Assembly: GCA_032158295.1 (NCBI GenBank)
Contig: CM063256.1
Span: 7,847,725 to 7,911,724 of the forward strand
DNA: 64,000 nt
Origin: Pycnopodia helianthoides
Taxonomy: Eukaryota > Echinodermata > Asteroidea > Forcipulatida > Asteriidae
Direction of reading: 5' to 3'
Shown here: in pieces, positions 45,103 to 56,122 of the stretch
Layout: the number at the start of each line of letters is the position of its first letter
How positions within the stretch are numbered: the stretch's first letter is position 1
Position numbers and translations under genes: made by a program
Notes under the pieces: generated by a model
What the model was told of the DNA's origin: nothing
Databases searched by the model: none
What the model saw: only the letters and a program-made list of their open reading frames with translations

Positions 45103-46917
45103 ATGACATACGATCTATAAACGTATTTATTCCGAACAAAAACATTCATTTTTTTTACTTGGACCAAATGCATTCTCAGAATTAAGATTTGATTGCCGTT
45201 TTTGTATTATAGTTTACAGTTTGATGGAAACCTTTTGGTAAAGTATGATGACCGACCCAGCGACCTTTTGTGTTTATTTAGGTAAGGGAGTTTGTGGTTT
45301 GATTTATGAGTTTGGCGCCATTATCTTGTGTCGTGGCGGAGGAGGGGGCGTGGGGTAGAAGCGGGGAGGGGGGGGGTGACGGATAAACTGAAATCGAGGC
45401 TTATTTTCACGGCACCACGTGAGCTGACCAACCAAATCTCTTTGGTATCACTCAATTGTGGTAAATCGTGGGAGCTCAGTTAAGCTTTGATGAATGATAC
45501 TTTTGTTGGTTTGATCTCTGTGGTTTGATCCGGTCTGCCAACTCGACCACGTTGTGCTTTTGTTTGGCAGAGTGTAAAATGTTGTCGTTTTACCTTTAGT
45601 GGAGGGATTACCATGTAGTGAGGAAAAAACATCTTTGTGTTTACAGTCAAAGTGGTGCAGCAGCAAGTTTGTCTCCCCGACAAAACAGTGTCACCAAATC
45701 GAGGCTTACATGGCAACACATAGTCTGAACCCTTGTAGGGCCAGTGTGAATTTGTATTCATTATTCCCCATTGCAGGTGGGAAACACTACACAACGGTGG
45801 CAGCGTTTATAGCAGCCTCTTGCACTTTGTCGTCACCGGGTAAAAACAGCCTCGGCAAAAAACACTCCCACTTTAAAACTGTCAACACAGAGAGTCACTG
45901 CACCTTTAAAATCAATGTGTCACGGATGCCTTTCTTGGAAACCATCACGACTGCCCTGGGATCGACACCCCCAAAAAATAAAATGAGAGAGGGAGAGAGA
46001 GCTCTGCTCTCCACATTCGTTGCTACGGGCAGCGTGCAGGTGATCAATAGTAATTCAGTACTTAGGACTTCTGAGAAAGATTGTTGGACTACGGTTGAAA
46101 AGGGTGACGCAGCGCACGCGCTGTGCTGTCCCTGTGGTGGGTTGTTGACTCGGTGTCTATTTTGGTACTGGACGCCACGCGGGTTGTGCCGCTCAGGGCG
46201 TTGGGATTTCTATTTTTGAACCGAAATGTGTACTTTTTTGTTTGAAGTTGGTCATCTTGTAAAGTTTGAAGCTGTCTTGGCAGGTGCAGGCAGTGAATCG
46301 GGGTCGAGTACAGAGGCAGATGGGAATGGCCTTAAAGAGAAAGCATGCGTACATTTTGTTAATATGATTTTAGAAAATTTTATTTTAGTTTAGATATTTT
46401 ATTTATTGGTATTTTTAAATTTACATTTTATGTTTCTCTGTTAATGTTTTGAGATGGATATAGCTGGTTTGAATGCCTCCCACCTTTGCTGTTTGTTTCC
46501 CGCGGGCGTTGTATTGATTTTGTGTGCAGATGTCATTTTATTTATGGTGCTGACGTAATTTGAATGCTTTGGAGTTAGTCATGTTATGGGACTGCTTTTG
46601 GTTAATGGCGTAGTGATATTATGAATACTAATTAAGGACGGGGTAATACTTTTAGCAGGGCGCGGCCTATGGTCACCAGGTTAGCCCTGGGCTGGGAGGT
46701 AGAAGTCTCTGTCCTACATGCGAAGTTTCACTGGCCTGTTTAATACGAAGTTATGTGTATTAGTATTCCGGTGGGCTGATAAAGCCATTAATAGTGAACG
46801 TCCAGTTTAAACACAATATGAGGGTGGATGAACACCATACCTTGTACGGGCGAGTCTTCAGTTTATTGGGTTTATTTGGGCAATATTAGTGGATGGAGTA
46901 TTATCCAGAAGGTCACT
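45103..46917. other. Spacer with the longest open frame of the window, judged non-genic
   Basis: A 206-codon plus-strand frame (45599-46219) starts at GTG, with its first ATG at 45710. I see no domain, signal peptide or repeat in it. A minus-strand frame overlaps its first part. Further on there is AT-rich sequence only. Confidence 0.5.
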
Positions 46918-47138
46918 GATGAGTATGGGCTATCAGCAATAACCTACGGGGCAGAAACAAGGACCACAAACCCCAGATGGAGTACAAAACTATACATGGC
47001 ACAAAAAGCAGTCGAGAGACAAATGCCCCATATCTAATTCAAAGGCAGGATCACATACAGACATTCAAAAGAAAACTGGATTTGGTGGACCGTAAGGGAG
47101 AACAGACAAAACGTAGACAGAACGACTAATGGATCCCT
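46918..47138 (+). pseudogene. Non-LTR retrotransposon ORF fragment, part 1
   Basis: The frame reads DEYGLSAITYGAETRTTNPR followed by KLYMAQKAVERQMPHI and a stop at 47035. This resembles the region after the reverse-transcriptase core of many non-LTR elements, where a TYGAETWT block is followed by K.....AQRAMER.ML. The part after the stop (FKGRITYRH) continues the resemblance, so the stop is a mutation. It is broken again at 47139 by a G element. Upstream RT motifs are not present. The family assignment rests on remembered motifs. Confidence 0.75.
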
Positions 47139-47623
47139 GGACCCAATTTCATACTTCATAGAGCTGCTTTTAAGCAGCTAAAAGCAGAAAATATTGCTTA
47201 ACAATTGCCTGCTATGCAGAAATGAGCAGGATACTAAGCAGAAAATATTGCTCAACAATTGCCTGCTAAGCAGAAATGAGCAGGATACTAAGCAGAAAAT
47301 ATTGCTTAACAAATTTGCCTGCTCTAAGCAGAAATGAGCAGGATACTAAGCAGAAAATATTGCTTAACAATTGCCTGCTAAGCAGAAATGAGCAGGATAC
47401 TAAGCAGAAAATATTGCTTAACAATTGCCTGCTAAGCAGAAATGAGCAGGATACTAAGCAGAAAATATTCCTTAACAACTGCCTGCTAAGCAGAAATGAG
47501 CAGGATACCAGTCACAAATTGTACATGTGGTATGGTAGTTTGGCTGGTAACCTTTTTCTTGTAAGTATAATTTTGTTGTGCTTAGCTACATTTTGTGCTT
47601 AAGCAGCTCTATGAAATTGGGCC
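47139..47623 (-). mobile_element. Family G element, copy 8, enlarged by an internal tandem array
   Basis: Starts GGACCCAATTTCATACTTCA and ends GCAGCTCTATGAAATTGGGC. It is 485 bp instead of about 190 because a 54-bp inner segment is present six times. It lies between the two parts of a retrotransposon ORF. Confidence 0.95.
47182..47509 (+). repeat. 54-bp tandem array inside G8, six units
   Basis: The unit AAGCAGAAAATATTGCTTAA plus CAATTGCCTGCTAAGCAGAA plus ATGAGCAGGATACT repeats six times. Since 54 is divisible by three, it makes open frames on both strands. These are not genes. Confidence 0.97.
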
Positions 47624-47780
47624 TTGGTGGCAATCAAGGACAGGGAGAAGGAGAAGAGGCAGACGAAGAAGATGGAGGGATGACATCAGATCTTACGCAG
47701 GAACAGTGTGGAGAAGAACGGCAAGGAATAGAGATGAATGGTGTTCACATGAGAATGGCTACATCCTACATGGGATGAAC
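47624..47780 (+). pseudogene. Non-LTR retrotransposon ORF fragment, part 2
   Basis: After the G element, one frame reads GRRRRGRRRRWRDDIRSYAG, TVWRRTARNRDEW and GYILHGMNM. A WRDDI...W.R.A.DR..W block is typical of the extreme C-terminus of non-LTR ORF2 proteins. The reading frame then runs into unrelated sequence. Parts 1 and 2 together are the tail of one copy split by G8. Confidence 0.78.
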
Positions 47781-48041
47781 ATGATCGGTGTGGTGTCAAT
47801 GAAATTGGTGTCAGAAGTGTATTTTGGTTTAGTTGCGCCTTGGGTGTCCAGTTCATTACAAGCTTCTGCTTCCTCTGCCAGTATCCTACATTTCCTAAAC
47901 TTATTCCTATAGCTTCAATCTCATTATAAACTGTCCCCTGCTCTTAAAGTTCATATTTCAGCTGTCATTTGATTGGCCTGATGTGGGAAAACAAACTGCA
48001 CTGATAGGCGGGGAGTTCTCCCTCCGAACACTACGTCATAC

Positions 48042-48165
48042 CTGGGACCGATGTCATGGCTCTGCTCACCACATCAATCTGCGCTTACTGTGTGAAACAC
48101 GTGATTCTATATGGACCATGAGCGGCAGGATTCTGCGGTAAAGGGGAGCCATGAAGTTTTGGCCT
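48042..48165 (+). mobile_element. Family R element, copy 2 (short)
   Basis: TGGGACCGATGTCATGGCTC, CTGCGCTTACTGTG, GGCAGGATTCTGCGGTAA and AGCCATGAAGTTTTGG. The ends are inverted (CATGGCTC/GAGCCATG) and the motifs are shared with copy 1. Confidence 0.65.
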
Positions 48166-49247
48166 TGATGTTCAGGTGGTAGTCGCCTCACAGTAGAAAC
48201 ATCCGTACAAGTGCAGTGCCCTGTGGTCTTTTTCGAGGAAACTTCAAATGTTTGCTTTATACAAAATAAAATTTAAAAAAACGCCCCTGGATACACTACC
48301 GCTACTGTAAATTTGTTTAATCACCCACTTCTGTTCGGAGAAAACGTCTTTTCCGAATCGGTTAGTTCATCACCCTTTTTTTAAATAAATTTTTCGGGCA
48401 CGGGCAGCCAACCTGAAGAACCCCCGCCCACGGATCCCAGCAGAGAGAGAAAGGAAGAGCTCGGTCAGCGAACTGGAATTCCACGAAAGCCGTGAATGGC
48501 GACCGCCGGTAGCTGTCCAGTAACAGCCTACAACCAGAATTTGATTTGCAAATGAAGCGAATATACACGATGCACTCGTCATTATCTTAATTAACCCGCT
48601 CTTCAACTCGAGCGCAAATGGTGAATAACCGACACACGACCCCACTTGATTAGTCGGGCACCCTTTAACACGAGTGCTCGCACGCGCGTGTGGTGACATC
48701 TGGAACGACTGGGATCCAATCTAATTAATGAATTCCCCGACCGTTGCCGCGGTGACGTTGAATCGCGCACGCGCAGTCTGAACCACGCTTAAATCATTGC
48801 ACAAGGGGGTGACTGGACGCGGGAAAAGTTCGAGATCGCGGCTTCTGGAAATCCTGGAAACTTCGTCAGTTTTGAGAATTTTGCGAAACTTGGACACTAA
48901 ACCATTACCCCAGAAGGACTCGTGTAATGGGTATTGACGATCGTGATGAATCATTTGGTATTCGGGTTGATCGTAACGGCAGATGAACCCCGTGCAAATC
49001 AAATTACCCGCTGCTACTGTAGATCACATCATAATCATGATTAAGCGAACATTGAGATTTCATAATTGCCCGGTGCTGGGGAAAAAACACACAAACTGAC
49101 CTGCTAAATTAAGGTTAAATTTCATGAGTTTCGCTTCCAATAAAACCGGATGGAGTTGTGTGTTTTTTCTCTCTCTCTGATACGATGCCTGCAAATATAT
49201 CAACATGCCCCAGCAATCACGATACATAAAACACAACAAGCATGCAT
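48166..49247. other. Spacer, no gene seen
   Basis: Moderate GC at 48420-48800. A minus-strand frame of 109 codons (48370-48699) shows no recognised domain. Confidence 0.45.
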
Positions 49248-49645
49248 TTAAAGGAACATTACAGAGTTGGTCAGAAAAAAACTTGTAAAATATACTTTTG
49301 ATCACAGATTTACACCAAACTTACACGGTCTAAATGCTGATGATAGTAGAAAACATCCTTTGAAATATTTCTGTCTGAAATGCCATATTTGATGAGAAAA
49401 TAATGAATAAACTAATTTTCCGATTGGAGTTTATCGCTCAGTGAGCGTTTTATTCATTTGTGTTGAATCTATGATTTCATGCAAATGTGTAATCGGTTTT
49501 TTCACTATTTTCTCGTGACCAGATGGCCGATCGATCTCAAACTTCTACAGGTTTGTCAGTTTATGTTATAGGTGGATTACATGAAGTGCTTACACTGCCA
49601 GCAACTGTTTTGTTAGCCAAAACCAATTCTGTAATGTTCCTTTAA
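49248..49645 (-). mobile_element. Family A element, copy 7
   Basis: TTAAAGGAACATTACAGAGT to CTGTAATGTTCCTTTAA, full length. Confidence 0.93.
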
Positions 49646-49845
49646 AAACCAGGTCCATGTAATTTTGAAGGGTCTACTCGTTGTGTGGACAGTACAAGGA
49701 TGCTCATAACAGACATCCGGGTTAATATTTGACCCGCTTCTGGTCCCTAAAGTGAAGTAATCATAAATGCGTTATGGGAAATAATATATTACTCCATTGT
49801 TGAAATTTCCAATTACCTTATACGACAAGTTCAGCTCAGAAACAT

Positions 49846-50200
49846 TTAAAGCACATGTACAACATTTGGTAATTTTCAAAGACTAGTAGCCGCACTTTAT
49901 GTGACCCAACATATGACATGAAATAACAAACGTGTGAAATTTAAGCTCAATCGGTCTCCGGAGTCATGAGAAAAATAGTGAAAAACCCCGTTGCATGTTT
50001 TCACTGTTTTCAAACATCGGGTTTTGGACACGCGTGATAAAGACAAATTGTTTTACTCATTTCCTAAAAACTAAAGCATTTCAAGCAAAACTATTACAAG
50101 GGAAGTTTACCACCATGACCATCTTTATACCATGTATTAGTTATGTGCAAATCTGTGAACATTTTCATCAGTCTTACCAATGCTGTATATACCCTTTAAA
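49846..50200 (+). mobile_element. Family E element, copy 3
   Basis: TTTAAAGCACATGTACAACA to ATGCTGTATATACCCTTTAAA. Its right TTTAAA is also the left end of A8. Confidence 0.92.
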
Positions 50201-50581
50201 GGGACAATACAGAATTGGTTTTTGCTAACAAAACAGCTGCTGGCAGTGTAAGCACTTTATGTAATCCACCATATACATAAACTGACAACCTGTAGAAGTT
50301 TGAGATCGATCGGCCACCTGGGTCACGAGAAAATAGTGAAAAAAACGATCACACATTTGCATGAAATCATATAGGTTCAACAAATGAATAAAACGCTCAC
50401 TGAGCGATAAACTCCAATCGGAAAATTAGTTTATTCATTTCTCATCAAATATGGCATTTCAGACAGAAATATTTCAAGGGATGTTTTCTACTATCCATCA
50501 TCATTAGACCGTGTAAGTTTTATGTAAATCTGTGATCAAAAAGTATATTTTACAATTACCAATTCTGTAATGTTCCTTTAA
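50197..50581 (+). mobile_element. Family A element, copy 8
   Basis: TTAAAGGGACAATACAGAAT to CTGTAATGTTCCTTTAA. Abuts E3 with a shared TTTAAA. Confidence 0.93.
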
Positions 50582-50947
50582 GTGGGTAATGTGTATTAAG
50601 TGTACGTAAAGCCGGCAGTATTCGATTTTTCCATTTAATGCAATGAACTGTCAAGTGCCATGTGAAATGTGGGGGCGAGTCGCGAATTCAATAAAAACGG
50701 TGAAGCTCTTCAGCATATGTAGGTCATGTTTTTAACCTTGCCTCCGTAACATTATTTATTAAATCACCCTTCACTGAGCTGGTGAATAAATTACGTGGGC
50801 TTCTTGGGGGAAGAGTGTTTCTACCTCCCTCCACGGCTGTGTAATGATGTTATTGTACAGTGTGGCTGTCAGATTTGTATTGATTGGTTATATATAACGC
50901 ATACTTGCTGTAGCCAATAGCTCTCATCCATAATACAGAATATGTCA
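50582..50947. other. Spacer, no gene seen
   Basis: No repeat, RNA or coding family is recognised. Confidence 0.5.
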
Positions 50948-51290
50948 TTTAAAGGCCCTGTACACTGTTGGTAAGATAAAAAACACAAGGTTCACAGATT
51001 CACACATAACTTACATGATTTAAAGTAAGTAATGGTAGAAAGGGTTCCTTAAAATATTTCTGCCTAAAATGCTATCGTTTCTGAGAAACGAGTAAAACAA
51101 TAGTAATTATCGCGCGATATAATTTGAACAATCAGAAAACACATAAGATCTCTTTTCACTATTTTCTTGTGACCTCGATGACCATTTGAGCTCAAACTTT
51201 CACAGGTTTGTTTGTTCATGCATATGTTTAATCACACAAAATGTGGACACTGATTTTGAGCTGTTACCAAAAGTGTACAATACCTTTAAA
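50948..51290 (+). mobile_element. Family C element, copy 4
   Basis: TTTAAAGGCCCTGTACACTG to AAAGTGTACAATACCTTTAAA. The centre is a decayed form of the CG palindrome (TTATCGCGCGATATAA). Followed directly by C5. Confidence 0.93.
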
Positions 51291-51845
51291 GGCCCTGTAC
51301 ACTATTGGTAAGATCGAAAAACACAAATGTTCACACATTCCTATTTTTTGCATCCCTGTGGAGACATCTTTTGTTCTTTCCTTTGTCCCTGTAGTTTAAG
51401 AACCTCCCATAGACTTTGTACACAAAATTCCTTGTGGAGCAACCCAGTCTTTAGAATTTCCCTATGGAGACCCTTTGTTATCCCTTTTCTGTTTTGTTCT
51501 CGGTCTCCATAAGGTAGTGAAAATGAAATCACAGATTCACACATAACTTACATGATTTAAAGTAAGTAATGGTAGAAAGGGTTCCTTAAATTATTTCTGC
51601 CTGAAATGCTATCGTTTCTGAGAAATGAGTAAAACAATAGTTTTTATCACGCGTGATAAAAACTCGATATTTGAAAAACAGAAAACCCGAAAACAAAAAA
51701 GGTCTCTTTTCACTATTTTCTCGTGACCTCGATGACCAATTGAGCTCAAACTTCCACAGGTTTGTTTGTTCATGCATTATGTTGAATCACACAAAATGTG
51801 GACACTGATTTTGAGCTGTTACCAAAAGTGTACAATACCTTTAAA
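51284..51845 (+). mobile_element. Family C element, copy 5, interrupted by F2
   Basis: Starts TTTAAAGGCCCTGTACACTA and ends GTGTACAATACCTTTAAAG. It carries a perfect 24-bp palindrome around TTATCACGCGTGATAA at 51640-51663, different from the C1/C2 centre. Confidence 0.93.
51341..51528 (+). mobile_element. Family F element, copy 2, nested in C5
   Basis: A 188-bp insert flanked by TCACACATTC (51331-51340) and TCACAGATTC (51529-51538), a 10-bp duplication with one change. C5 reads continuously without it. Inside are three CCCTRTGGAGAC-type blocks, the last inverted. Confidence 0.9.
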
Positions 51846-52222
51846 GGCATGGTATCCTTTTGGTAATTTTGTCAAAGACCAGTCTTCTCACTTGTATATC
51901 CCAACATTGGCATGACATAACAAACCTGTGAACATTTGGGCTCAATTGGTCATCGAAGTTGCAAGAAAATAATGAAAGAACACCCTTGTTGCATATAGAA
52001 GTGTGTGTTTTCAGATGCTTGAGAAAGATTTCATGCCTGAAGCCTTTCTCAGATTCAAATTTTGGGGTGAATAATTACCTCTTTCTCTAAAACTACATTA
52101 CTTCAAAGGGGGACGTTTCTAGCAATGTTTTATACTATCAGCAGCTCTCCAGTGCTCTTTACCAAGAAAGTTTTTATGACCTTATTTTTGGAGTAATTAC
52201 CAAAGGTACACCCTGCCTTTAA
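51841..52222 (-). mobile_element. Family B element, copy 3
   Basis: TTAAAGGCATGGTATCCTTT to CAAAGGTACACCCTGCCTTTAA. The centre has TTTCATGCCTGAAGCC, as in B5. Its left edge shares TTAA with C5. Confidence 0.9.
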
Positions 52223-52523
52223 AGAAAGCATCTTGTATTTTCAATACTGGTTATAGTCTATGGGTTGGGTTTGTCCAGTGCCATATTTTACTGCCTTTCA
52301 CATCTGTGGGGCCCCGGTCGAATCCCGTCTTGAATATGAATATGCCCCACCCTCGCATGTGGACTGGGGGTGTTTTGAGCCCCCAACCCCGCCCACATTT
52401 GAGGTTCCACTCTCTTTGTCTATTGTGGTGTACATTTCTTCGTCTTTTCTTAGATTCTGGCAATCAAAACGGGTTTGCTTTTGGGACTTTCAGGATCTTG
52501 TATTTTAGCTACTGGCGAGTTGT

Positions 52524-52740
52524 GGCCGATGGTCTAGCGCACCAGGGGTGTCAGCGGGTAGTGGGTTCGAATCCCGGTCATGGCGTTGTTGTCCTTGAGA
52601 GACACTTCATTGCTTCTCTTCACCCAGGAGTATAAATGGGTATCTGTGACTTTAGAGAAGGTTCCTGTGATTGGTTTAAGCTTGACGTTCTACTTATACT
52701 TGGTGGCGTAGGCTGTATTGATGCCCGCAGTACTCGGTAA
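52524..52740 (+). mobile_element. tRNA-derived SINE
   Basis: A tRNA-like head GGCCGATGGTCTAGCGCACC contains an A-box-like part. About 30 bp later comes an exact B box, GGTTCGAATCC (52564-52574). The body then reads GACACTTCATTGCTTCTCTT and CACCCAGGAGTATAAATGGG. This TTCTCTTCACCCAGG.GTA.AAATGGGTA body is shared by tRNA-headed SINEs I remember from marine invertebrates. No obvious A tail or target duplication was found, so the 3' end is approximate. Confidence 0.8.
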
Positions 52741-54195
52741 TCCCAAGTTATGAAATTTAGTCTGGTATCCTTCTTCTTCTAAGGAATGTTTTTTCTACTG
52801 TGCTTACTACTTTTTGATGCTTACACAAAGTTGGCCTAAGGTTAGTGTTCAGTCAAAAATGCTATGGATTGTGATTTACGTCTGTATGTATTGTTATTTA
52901 TTATTTGATTACACTTTACATTGGCAAAACACCGAGCCAGTGAGCGGCGAGGGGGAACAGGTGACCAGCACCTCTACAAGGCCGTCCCACCTCAAGAATT
53001 GACAACAGTTACCCCGCCCCCTCCAAAAAAGTCACTTTCGTATAATAGACGGTGTTGTAATTTTTAAGCAAATTGTAAACGGAAAAGGTTCTGATGAGTC
53101 GCTCTATAGGCCTAAAGTGGGTATCGAAAAAAAACTAAAAGCCTGTATTTATCCCTCTTTATTTCAAAGACTACTGACATATCAATTTTCTCATCTAACC
53201 AGCAATGTTGCAATGCTGTCTGCTCATAATTACCCATCCACAAAAACAAAGATATGGATTACACTTTTAAAACGAATACCCGTATATTCGAATACCGCGG
53301 GTTCGATGACTCCCCGTGCATAAATAATACTACTCCAAGCGTTGACCCTCAGTCGACCCCCAAGGTTGGCAAACCATGAAGTGTTTTCGCTGAAATGTGA
53401 CTACCCAGACGAGTACTCACCTGCAACCCGTTCGAGCTGAACTTCTGTTCGGGGGTCTGCGCGGAGGGGTGCCCCCTGAACACACGTAAACATCTTTGTT
53501 GTGTGTTTATCTTGGAGAGCTGTAGCTAATTTATAACCAGCAAGGCGGTCACTGACCCGCCCAGTGCTATATTATTACGGTTCACCAGGCATTATGACTT
53601 CTGTATAGTCATAATATATCACATTGCAGTGACATTTTGGAGTTCAGGCTCGTCATGTAATCACTGAGCGTCTGTAAAGCATCATCATGTTTTGTTTACT
53701 TAAGATTCGTCTTGATGGGGAAACCATCCGAGTCTTGTGCTGAACACATGACCGAGTCGAGTTCCCTCACAGTGCACTCTTTGGGGTTGAAAGCCTTCTT
53801 ATAAACTGAACGTGTTTTTGTTGTGTTTATACTTGAGGTGTGTAGTGTGCGTATCCATGTGTGATCGCTGTATGTGTTTCCAAACCTCGCCCACTCCCCT
53901 CAACTGAACAAGACGATTTCCAAATCTACCTCAGTTTAAAAAAGGGGGGGAACGGACAAATCAATCAGCCATTTTGAAATATGATGGACACATTTCTATG
54001 ACACTATTAGGTTTGGGTAAATCTGTCTGTATGCACCCAAACCAAACAGTGCACTTCCATAGTATACACCATTATCTCATAAAAGGCCAGTGGACTGTTA
54101 TTCTCTACCACTTATAATTTCTCCTGTATTTTTGAAAAGTGCTCCCCTCCCATTTTGCGAGACACGTTTTTCAAAGTTTTGTCTCTTCCGGTTCC
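52741..54195. other. Spacer with a G-like remnant and a weak exon-like edge
   Basis: A G-like piece (AGTCTGGTATCC ... GTGCTTACTACTTTTTG) lies at about 52758-52825. A minus-strand ATG at 53493 leads to CAG|GTGAGT at 53421/53420 (see findings). No known protein is recognised. Confidence 0.35.
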
Positions 54196-54770
54196 GAAAC
54201 TTGATTTTACGGGCTGACTCCGTGTGCGTGGGAAACTTCCTTACCGTACAACTCATTGGTCCATCATCCTCGTATTAACCAATCCTCTCTCATCTCACAC
54301 ATGACGTCACAAAGTGTTTTACGGCTGCCCGTGTGGGAAGCTCTACGTACAACGCAGCTCATGTCTATACATCCGTATACAATCCCCCAGTCTCACATGA
54401 CGTCACAAACTTGATTTTACGGGCTGACTCCGTGTAGGAAGCTTCTTTACCGTGCAAGGACAGCTCATTGGTCTATACCACCCTCTGTATTAACCAATCC
54501 CCCTAGTCTCAACATATGACGTCACAAACTTGAATTTATTGGCTGACTTCGTTTGGAAAGCTTCTTTACAGTACAACGGCAGCTCATTGGTCCATCCCAT
54601 CCTCTGTATTAACCAATCCCCCCTAGTCTCAACATATGACGTCACAAACTTGAATTTATTGGCTGACTTCGTTTGGAAAGCTTCTTTACAGTACAAACGG
54701 CAGCTCATTGGTCCATCCCATCCTCTGTATCCACCAATCCCCTCTCAGTCTCAACATATGGCGTCACAAA
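54196..54770 (+). repeat. 119-bp tandem array carrying CRE and CCAAT motifs, about five units
   Basis: Units start near 54196, 54312, 54409, 54529 and 54649. Each ends with TGACGTCA: 54302, 54398, 54517 and 54637 are exact and 54759 has TGGCGTCA. Units 1, 3, 4 and 5 also contain CTCATTGG and ACCAAT about 20 bp apart. Units 4 and 5 are nearly identical. The motifs resemble CREB/ATF and NF-Y sites, but use as regulatory DNA is not shown. Confidence 0.93.
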
Positions 54771-55010
54771 AATGCAATGTAAAGTTACACACACATTACT
54801 TAACCATTAATATTTAATTTGACACGCTGTGGGTTTCAGTTCCTACTACTAACACGGTTTCGCTCTCAGTGGTTTTTTTTTTCAAGTTCCAGCTGCCAAC
54901 CACCCCCTTCCCGATTTTAAGTTAATTTATAACTTGTTTTAAATTTAGCTTCACCTTTTTTTTTTGCCGCTTCGTAAAAAGCTCACGCATAGCCACAGAG
55001 GTATAGCCTT

Positions 55011-55409
55011 AAAGGTAAAGTAGACCGTTGCTTTTTGTAACCGTGCGATTGTTTTAATCTTATATTAATGTTGACAATACATATACAATCAAACTAACCT
55101 GTGAACATTCCATTACAAAAGGTGGGTAGCGTTTTTGAGACAATTATCGCGGAAAATCTGGAGCGGTTTATGTCCACGCACGAAGAATAATCCGTAGTTG
55201 GAATACACAATCTGAGAAACGTTTCATGCCAGAAACTTTATGAGATTGATTTAAAAAAAAATCCTTTTCTTTAAAACCACATTCCTTCGAAGGGAGTCAT
55301 TTATCAAAATGTTATACACTACCAACAGCTGCAGCGCTTCTCACCAAGCAAGTTTTGACGGTCCCTCATTTTTCGGAGTAATTACCAAAGGTATATACCC
55401 CGCCTTTAA
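55011..55409 (-). mobile_element. Mixed D/B element
   Basis: The left half (TTAAAGGTAAAGTAGACCG..., AAAGGTGGGTAGCGTTTTTG) resembles reversed D. The right half (CCAACAGCTGCAGC..., CCAAAGGTATATACCCCGCC) resembles reversed B. Either an intermediate subfamily or a chimera. Confidence 0.75.
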
Positions 55410-55579
55410 ACATTCCAATACATTTCTGTATACTATTTTTGTCCAGTGATACATTTGTGAGCATGTTTCATATTTGCATTGTTAACAGTGTTTTCTGAGG
55501 AAAGAGCTGACTTGATGGGAAACGGAATTCGGAGTTAGTTTCTGTTTTAATTTCAGTAGTGATTAACCTGCACTCGATG

Positions 55580-56122
55580 TCAAAGGTTCATACAGGATTG
55601 GCAAGGATTAACAAAAAAATCACCAGAGTTTAATTTGAGTCTGAAAGCTTACTGATTATGAAGTTCAGTATTTTATTTCTGAAATGAAGTTGAGAAAACT
55701 GTCTCTGAAAACTTGACCCCCCAAAACAACGCAACAGCTGATTTCGGTTGTTGCAACCAACATTAAGGACAATGTGTTTACATGCTGAAAATTGCGCATG
55801 GTTTTTCACTACTTTCTCCTGATTCACACAACAGATTGAGCCCAAATTTCCACAGGTTTGTTGTTTCCTGTACATGGTTGATCACACAAAACATGAACAC
55901 TGCCTGTGACTATTTTGTCAGCTCTACAAATCCTGTCTCGGGTCTGGAATTTCATCTTTGAGAGGGCAAGGCCATTTTTGTTTAGCAAAGGGCACTTCCA
56001 TTAGAAAGACTTGAATTCTATGGGAAACTTTTGAAGGGGCACCAAGGCCACGAGCAGGGGCAACCAAGGTCATGACCTCCATGGTGCCGTGTAATTTCAT
56101 GTCTGCTGTATCATACCTTTAA
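55580..56122 (+). mobile_element. Family V element, copy 1, interrupted by L3
   Basis: Left AAAGGTTCATACAGGATTGG. The right end reads ACAAATCCTGT before L3 and ATCATACCTTTAA after it, which together mirror the left end. The inner block AACAGATTGAGCCCAAATTT is the common core. Confidence 0.8.
55940..56105 (+). mobile_element. Family L element, copy 3, nested in V1
   Basis: GGTCTGGAATTTCATCTTTG to GTGTAATTTCATGTCTG. Matches copies 1 and 2 throughout (GAGAGGGCAAGGCCATTTT, GGGGCACCAAGGCCA). Confidence 0.9.

Noticed and set aside
45599..46219. Longest open frame in the window (206 codons, plus strand)
   Set aside because: It begins at GTG, and the first ATG is 37 codons in. It shows no domain, signal peptide or recognisable motif, and an overlapping minus-strand frame is also open. 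One frame of this length in 64 kb can occur by chance.
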